From Bacteroidota bacterium (GTDB lineage Bacteria; Bacteroidota; Ignavibacteria; UBA10030; F1-140-MAGs086), in contig SXSO01000049.1 of the NCBI GenBank assembly GCA_005792205.1, forward strand, positions 1-11,293: a stretch of 11,293 bases of DNA, written 5' to 3'. The notes beneath the pieces were generated by a model. That model did no database searches and had not been told where the DNA came from. It saw only the letters and a program-made list of their open reading frames with translations. Every line of letters begins with the position of its first letter. Within the stretch, counting starts at the first letter, position 1. Below, one piece after another: positions 7,000 through 11,293 of this stretch. The position numbers and the translations under genes are program-made.

Positions 7000-7011
7000 T
7001 TTTTTAGAAAT

Positions 7012-9813
7012 ATGCACAATAATATAAATAGAATAATTGCTTTTTTTGTCTTTTTGGTTTCGTTGTATTTTTATTGGATGACGCTTCCACCAACAGTTAC
7101 ATTTTGGGATGTTGGAGAATTTTGTGCAGCGGGATATTTATTACAAGTTCCGCATCCTCCGGGAGCACCACTGTTTTTGCTTTTTCTTCGTCTTGCATCA
7201 ATGATTCCAATATCAGAAGATATTGCTGTAAGAATGCATTTCTTTTCTTCGTTTGTAAGTGCAATTTCAGTTGGTTTCACATATTTAATCATCGTAAGAA
7301 TTATAGAAATTTTTAGAGGAAAATCTTCTGAAATTTTAGACAAACTTATAGTTTATTCATCTGCCGTGATTGGGGCTTTTTCCCTTGCGTTTTCATTTTC
7401 ATATTGGTTTAATGCCGTTGAAGCAGAAGTTTATGCAACGGGTTCATTATTTGCAACATTAATTATTTGGCTTGCTTTTGTGTGGTATGAAAAATCAAAT
7501 GAACAACATAACGAATCGTATTTATTTTTGATTGCATATTTAGTTGGAATTTCAGCGGGAATTCATCTTGGAGCAGTTTTGATGTTATTTGGAGTTTTGA
7601 CACTTTACTTTTTTAGAAAAGCTGAGATTATTACACATTCAAAAAATATTGGAATTATACTTGGTTCGCTTGCACTTGCGGGGTTTTCATTTATGCTTCT
7701 TGGTTCAACGGAAGCATTTGGATGGATTGGAGTTTTGATTTTAATTGCATTTGTTTTTGTGCTTGCAAATTATGTATCAATGAAGTCATTTATCATTTTT
7801 GTTGTTTCAAGTGTTGCAATTTTTTTCAGTATTTATGCAGGAATTATACTTGGTCTTCCAAAAATTTTAGTAAATAAAAGTGGAATTTTTATTACTGGTT
7901 TATCAATAATTATTGCATTATTTTGTATTTATCACTCAGTAGTAAATAAAAAGAAATTTTTGCATTTGATTTCTGTTTCGTTTGTTTTGATATTGATTGG
8001 ATATTCAACTTACTCGCTTGTGATAATTCGTTCAAATGTTCCAAATATGCCGATGAATGAAAATCAACCTGATGATTTGAATGGACTTGTAAGATACATA
8101 AGTAGAGAGCAGTATGGCGAACAACCAAAATTTATGCCGCGAAGATGGAGTCAAGAATCACATCAACAAGGAATTTATGAAAACTATAAAAGTGATTTTG
8201 ATTTTATGTGGAAGTACCAAATTGATAATATGTTCAATAGATATTTAGAGTGGAATTTTATTGGTCGCGAAGGTGATTATCAAGATGGTGGCGTAAAGTG
8301 GGGAATTACATTTGGGCTTCCGTTTTTCATTGGACTTTTTGGATTGTTTTATCACTTTAAAAAAGATTGGAAAACTGCAACAACAATTTTTACTTTGTTT
8401 TTGGTTTCTGGAGTTATACTTGCTCTATATCAAAATCAACAGCAACCTCAACCGAGAGAAAGAGATTATTTTTATACAGAAGCATTTTTTGTATTTTCAA
8501 TTTGGATTGGAATTGGCGTAATGGGAATTATTGATTATTCAATTTTACTTTTCAAAGAAAAAAGTTTTGTTAGTGTTTCACTTCCTATTGCGTTTTGTTT
8601 ATTTGTTGTTCCATTCAATATGGCAAAGATGAATTTGAAACAAAGCAGTCGTGCGGGAAATTATGTTGCGTGGGATTATTCTTACAATATTTTGCAATCT
8701 TGTCCAAAGGATGCGCTTCTTGTTACAAATGGAGATAATGATACATTTCCACTTTGGTATTTGCAAGACGTAGAGGGAATTAGAACAGATGTAAGAATTG
8801 TAAATTTAAGTTTGGTAAATACTGATTGGTATATTAAACAACTCAAAAATAATACTCCACACGGAGCAAAGAAAGTTAAAATAAGTTTTTCTGATGAAGA
8901 AATTGAGCAACTTCAACCACAGTATATAAATAAAAGTCAATCAATTCCTGTTTCAAATGAAATTGTAAAAAAGTTTGCGAAAAACTTTCATCAACCATTT
9001 CAAGTTGATTCTTCAATAATAAAAAATGGAGAAATAAATTTTGAAATGAGTCAATCAATTCCTGCTCAACCAAATGGAAACAATGTTGCTGTAAGAGTTC
9101 AAGATGTTATGATGCGTAACATTATAGTTGCGAATAATTGGGAACGACCAATTATTTTTGCTGTAACTTGTTCTCCCGATAGTAAAATTGGTTTAGACAA
9201 ATATCTTTGGTATCAAGGTTTGGGATGGGAATTAAAACCTCTTAGTATTCCTAATGGAGATGAAGGAATTGATCTTGAAATGTTGCGAAAACGGTTGATG
9301 ACAGAAATTAAAACTTCAAGCAAAGAACCACAGTTTGGATATTTATACAGGAATTTAAATAACAAAGAAGTTACATACGAAGAAAATCAAAAACGTATGT
9401 TGCAAAATTATAGAACCGCATTTTTGCGTCTTGCAATTGAAGAAGAAAGCATAGACAATTTGGATGGAGCAAAAAGAGCCGTTCAAAAAATGGAAAAAGT
9501 TATGCCAAGAAATGTAATTGAAATGGATTGGCGACTTATGAGTGATGTAAAAAGAATTTTGGATAGAATAGGAGAAATAAATCTTTCAAAAAATTACAAG
9601 CAAGAAATTGAAAAAAAATGTTTTGAATTGATTGAAGAAGGAAAAGGTTTAGAAGATGGAAATTATAGTGCAATTAGAGTTTTGCTTTCAATGTATGTTG
9701 AAGATAAAGAGTATAAAAAAGGAATTGCACTTTTGAAAAATGTAAAACTCAAATATCCTTCTGAAAGTCAGCAATTTGATGCTTTTATAAAGCAGTTGGA
9801 ACAAAAACAATAA
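7012..9813 (+). CDS. DUF2723 / TMEM260-type (GT117) protein O-mannosyltransferase-like membrane enzyme
   Basis: A GT-C fold membrane glycosyltransferase expected to transfer a sugar, probably mannose from a lipid-phosphate donor, to exported proteins. The start is taken at ATG 7012 (933 residues) because family members begin within a few residues of the NRIIAFF segment; GTG 6976 would add 12 residues lying inside an inverted repeat. Seen: TM1 (about 8-24); the first extracytoplasmic loop with FWDVGEF (31-37, acidic D33 and E36 as likely catalytic region) and HPPGAP (48-53); about a dozen further hydrophobic segments to about residue 540; the family signatures QPRERDYFY (480-488) and GDNDTFPLWY (574-583) followed by NLSLVNTDWYI (598-608); then a soluble C-terminal region whose helices after about 790 look TPR-like. 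The last gene of the pair follows 4 bp later. The donor and the protein targets are inferred; the presence of T9SS cargo nearby makes secreted proteins plausible acceptors. Confidence 0.88.
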   Translation: MHNNINRIIAFFVFLVSLYFYWMTLPPTVTFWDVGEFCAAGYLLQVPHPPGAPLFLLFLRLASMIPISEDIAVRMHFFSSFVSAISVGFTYLIIVRIIEIFRGKSSEILDKLIVYSSAVIGAFSLAFSFSYWFNAVEAEVYATGSLFATLIIWLAFVWYEKSNEQHNESYLFLIAYLVGISAGIHLGAVLMLFGVLTLYFFRKAEIITHSKNIGIILGSLALAGFSFMLLGSTEAFGWIGVLILIAFVFVLANYVSMKSFIIFVVSSVAIFFSIYAGIILGLPKILVNKSGIFITGLSIIIALFCIYHSVVNKKKFLHLISVSFVLILIGYSTYSLVIIRSNVPNMPMNENQPDDLNGLVRYISREQYGEQPKFMPRRWSQESHQQGIYENYKSDFDFMWKYQIDNMFNRYLEWNFIGREGDYQDGGVKWGITFGLPFFIGLFGLFYHFKKDWKTATTIFTLFLVSGVILALYQNQQQPQPRERDYFYTEAFFVFSIWIGIGVMGIIDYSILLFKEKSFVSVSLPIAFCLFVVPFNMAKMNLKQSSRAGNYVAWDYSYNILQSCPKDALLVTNGDNDTFPLWYLQDVEGIRTDVRIVNLSLVNTDWYIKQLKNNTPHGAKKVKISFSDEEIEQLQPQYINKSQSIPVSNEIVKKFAKNFHQPFQVDSSIIKNGEINFEMSQSIPAQPNGNNVAVRVQDVMMRNIIVANNWERPIIFAVTCSPDSKIGLDKYLWYQGLGWELKPLSIPNGDEGIDLEMLRKRLMTEIKTSSKEPQFGYLYRNLNNKEVTYEENQKRMLQNYRTAFLRLAIEEESIDNLDGAKRAVQKMEKVMPRNVIEMDWRLMSDVKRILDRIGEINLSKNYKQEIEKKCFELIEEGKGLEDGNYSAIRVLLSMYVEDKEYKKGIALLKNVKLKYPSESQQFDAFIKQLEQKQ

Positions 9814-9817
9814 TTTT

Positions 9818-10921
9818 TTGAAACTCCTTGTTTTCAATTGGCAAGATATAAAAAACCCGTTTGGTGGAGGAGCAGAAGTTCATCTTCATGAAATTTTTTC
9901 TCGTGTTGCAAAATTGGGATTTGATGTTACTCTTTTTTGTTCTTCGTTTAAAGGAGCAAAAAGCGAAGAAGAGATTGATGGAATAAAAATCATTCGCAGA
10001 GGAAGTAGAAGTTTTTTCAATTTTTTTGTTCCAATTTATTACAACAAAATTTTTCGCTCGCAAAAATTTGATGTTATTATTGATGACATCAATAAAATCC
10101 CTTTCTTTACACCACTTTTTGTAAAACAACCAATCATAGGAATTGTGCATCATCTATTTGGGAAAAGTATTTTTCACGAAACAAATTTTCTTTTTGCAAG
10201 TTATGTTTCAATTGCCGAAAAACTTCTTCCGCAAGTTTATGGAAAAACAAAAATTGCTGCTGTTTCAGAAAGCACAAAAAATGAATTACAAAAAATTGGT
10301 TTCAAAAATGAAAATATTTTTTTGCTTCCCAATTGTGTGGACAATAAAAAATACAAATTAGGAAAACAAAAAAATAGCAATGCAATTACAATTGGATTTC
10401 TTGGAAGATTGAAAAAATATAAAAGTATAGATATTGCTTTAAAAGCATTTGCGATTGTAAAAGAAAAAATTCCAAATACAAAATTTTTGATTGTTGGAGA
10501 TGGCGATTACAAATTTGAATTAGAAAAAATTGCATTGCAACTGAACATTTCCAATTCAGTTGAGTTTAAAGGATTTGTAAGTGAAGAAGAAAAAGTTGAG
10601 TTGCTTCAAAGTATGCATCTTGTAATTCAACCATCAATGAAAGAAGGTTGGGGATTGACAATTATTGAAGCAAACGCTTGTGGCACAATTGCAATTGCAT
10701 CAAATGTGGAAGGATTACGCGAATCCGTTCTTCACGAAAAAACAGGATTACTTTTTGAATATGGAAATGTAGACGAACTTGCAGAAAAAATAATTTTTGT
10801 TTTACAAAATGAAAATGTGAGAATAGAGTTTGAAAAAAATGCAATTGAGTTTGCAAAAAAATTTGATTGGGAAAACTCTGCAAAAAGTTTAGTTGAAAAA
10901 ATTTACGAATTGAAAAAATAA
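9818..10921 (+). CDS. GT4-family glycosyltransferase, TTG start
   Basis: A cytoplasmic GT-B fold retaining glycosyltransferase using a nucleotide-sugar donor. The 367 residues open with the family N-terminus KLLVFNWQDIKNPFGGGAEV (2-21), where the GGG(A)E loop lies near the donor and acceptor site. The mid-region has DDINKIPFFTP (89-99), HHLFG (111-115) and the SIAEKLLP segment. The C-terminal Rossmann domain starts at about 190 with ITIGFLGRLKKYKSIDIALKA, then VGDGD (226-230), GFVSEEEKVELL (252-263), and the EX7E motif E276 to E284 in KEGWGLTIIEANACG. No in-frame ATG exists near the start; TTG at 9818 gives the expected family N-terminus. It begins 4 bp after the stop of the O-mannosyltransferase gene, so the two are probably translated together. 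Inferred role: building or extending the glycan, or its lipid carrier, used with the upstream enzyme. Sugar specificity cannot be read from sequence. Confidence 0.9.
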   Translation: MKLLVFNWQDIKNPFGGGAEVHLHEIFSRVAKLGFDVTLFCSSFKGAKSEEEIDGIKIIRRGSRSFFNFFVPIYYNKIFRSQKFDVIIDDINKIPFFTPLFVKQPIIGIVHHLFGKSIFHETNFLFASYVSIAEKLLPQVYGKTKIAAVSESTKNELQKIGFKNENIFLLPNCVDNKKYKLGKQKNSNAITIGFLGRLKKYKSIDIALKAFAIVKEKIPNTKFLIVGDGDYKFELEKIALQLNISNSVEFKGFVSEEEKVELLQSMHLVIQPSMKEGWGLTIIEANACGTIAIASNVEGLRESVLHEKTGLLFEYGNVDELAEKIIFVLQNENVRIEFEKNAIEFAKKFDWENSAKSLVEKIYELKK

Positions 10922-10945
10922 ATTTTTTATTTTTGTAAAAAAATT

Positions 10946-10978
10946 ATTGGGACACAAAAAACTTCGTTCCCAATTTTT
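10946..10978. terminator. Bidirectional intrinsic terminator between convergent genes
   Basis: Arms ATTGGGA (10946-10952) and TCCCAAT (10968-10974) can pair, with C10953-G10966 extending the stem across one bulged base. A run of five T (10974-10978) follows on the plus strand, serving the glycosyltransferase gene that stops 24 bp earlier. On the minus strand seven T follow (A-run at 10937-10943), serving the convergent gene that stops at 10998. The 76-bp space holds nothing else recognisable. Confidence 0.7.
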
Positions 10979-10997
10979 AACGACTATAACTAAAAAC

Positions 10998-11293
10998 TTA
11001 TTTTATCAAAATCATTTTCTTCATTTCGGAAAAATTATTTGTTGTGAGTTTGTAAAAATAAATTCCACTATTCAAATTATTTGCATCAAAATCAATCTCG
11101 TAATATCCCGCATTTTGGTTTTCATTCACAAGTGTTTTTATTTCTCGTCCTAAAATGTCGTAAATTTTTAACAATACAAATCCACTTTTTGCAATTTCAT
11201 ATTTTATTTTTGTTTTCGGATTAAATGGGTTTGGATAATTTTGCGAAAGTAAAAATTCTGTTGGTAAATTTCCTTGATATGAATTCAACCACA
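10998..11293 (-). CDS. C-terminal end of a secreted T9SS cargo protein (type A sorting domain), N-terminus off window
   Basis: The frame is open from the right window edge (a TGG codon and two further bases precede the TTG at 11288) to the stop at 10998, so about the last 97 residues are present and the TTG is internal, not a start. The visible part is a complete Por-type C-terminal sorting domain: LPTEFLLSQNYPNPFNPKTK with the hallmark NYPNPFNP, then IKYEI, VLLKIYDILGREIKTLVNE, AGYYEIDFDA, LNSGIYFYKL and the basic end MKKMILIK. Known of the family: this beta-sandwich directs proteins through the type IX system, after which it is removed or anchors the protein at the surface. What the passenger does cannot be known from this window. 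The gene converges on the glycosyltransferase unit across a shared terminator. Confidence 0.93.
   Translation of the reverse strand, partial: WLNSYQGNLPTEFLLSQNYPNPFNPKTKIKYEIAKSGFVLLKIYDILGREIKTLVNENQNAGYYEIDFDANNLNSGIYFYKLTTNNFSEMKKMILIK

Noticed and set aside
6976..7011. GTG at 6976 as the start of the O-mannosyltransferase gene
   Set aside because: The extra 12 residues are not typical of the family, lie within an inverted repeat, and would precede the predicted start of transcription. ATG 7012 gives the expected short N-terminus before the first membrane segment.
9785..10153. Minus-strand open frame of about 122 codons opposite the GT4 gene
   Set aside because: It overlaps the end of one conserved gene and the start of another on the opposite strand, and its product resembles no family I know.
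11286..11288. TTG as the start of a complete 96-residue protein at the right edge
   Set aside because: The frame continues open through the window edge, and the product is just a sorting domain, which is always the C-terminus of a larger exported protein.
1..11293. Defence system, toxin-antitoxin pair, mobile element, CRISPR array or tRNA
   Set aside because: No transposase, integrase, nuclease or helicase motif, no spaced direct-repeat array and no tRNA-like fold was recognised; all long genes are explained by metal efflux, glycosylation or secretion.

Overview
This 11.3 kb window is very AT-rich (mostly A or T at third codon positions) and looks like chromosome of a low-GC member of the Bacteroidota/Chlorobiota/Ignavibacteriota group. 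Four things point there: a type IX secretion (T9SS) type A sorting domain at the right edge, a PorV/PorQ-like outer-membrane protein at the left edge, a DUF2723/TMEM260-type protein O-mannosyltransferase, and starts that mostly lack Shine-Dalgarno sequences. No tRNA, rRNA, CRISPR array, insertion sequence or phage gene is visible.

Left half (about 1-6858, all minus strand): a five-gene cluster for copper/silver export. In transcription order it encodes a small exported cysteine-rich protein (6858-6481), a TolC-family outer-membrane channel (6407-5124), a CusB-type adaptor with an N-terminal heavy-metal-binding domain (5115-3871), a CusA-type RND pump (3859-587) and a PorV/PorQ-like beta-barrel protein cut by the window edge (553 to <1). 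Gaps of 73, 8, 11 and 33 bp suggest one operon. The pump keeps the three copper-site methionines and the proton-relay Asp, Glu and Lys known from E. coli CusA, so Cu(I)/Ag(I) is the expected substrate rather than Zn/Co. It also carries a Met/Ser/Gln-rich periplasmic insertion of about 45 residues that E. coli CusA lacks.

Centre (6859-7011): the divergent intergenic region holds a 19-bp palindrome, repeated ATTGTAAAA and TTGTGAAAT half-sites, and a 10-bp-arm inverted repeat just before the rightward gene. This is the likely regulatory hub for both directions. No regulator gene is present in the window.

Right half (7012-10921, plus strand): a two-gene unit of a membrane protein O-mannosyltransferase-like GT-C enzyme (DUF2723) and, 4 bp later from a TTG start, a GT4 glycosyltransferase. 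They probably act together in glycosylating exported proteins or surface glycans. A bidirectional terminator-like hairpin (about 10946-10978) separates this unit from the convergent 3' end of a secreted T9SS cargo protein (10998 to >11293).

I see no previously undescribed system. The most distinctive features are the Met-rich CusA insertion, the small Cys-rich leader gene, the PorV-like gene at the operon end, and the palindrome-dense divergent control region.
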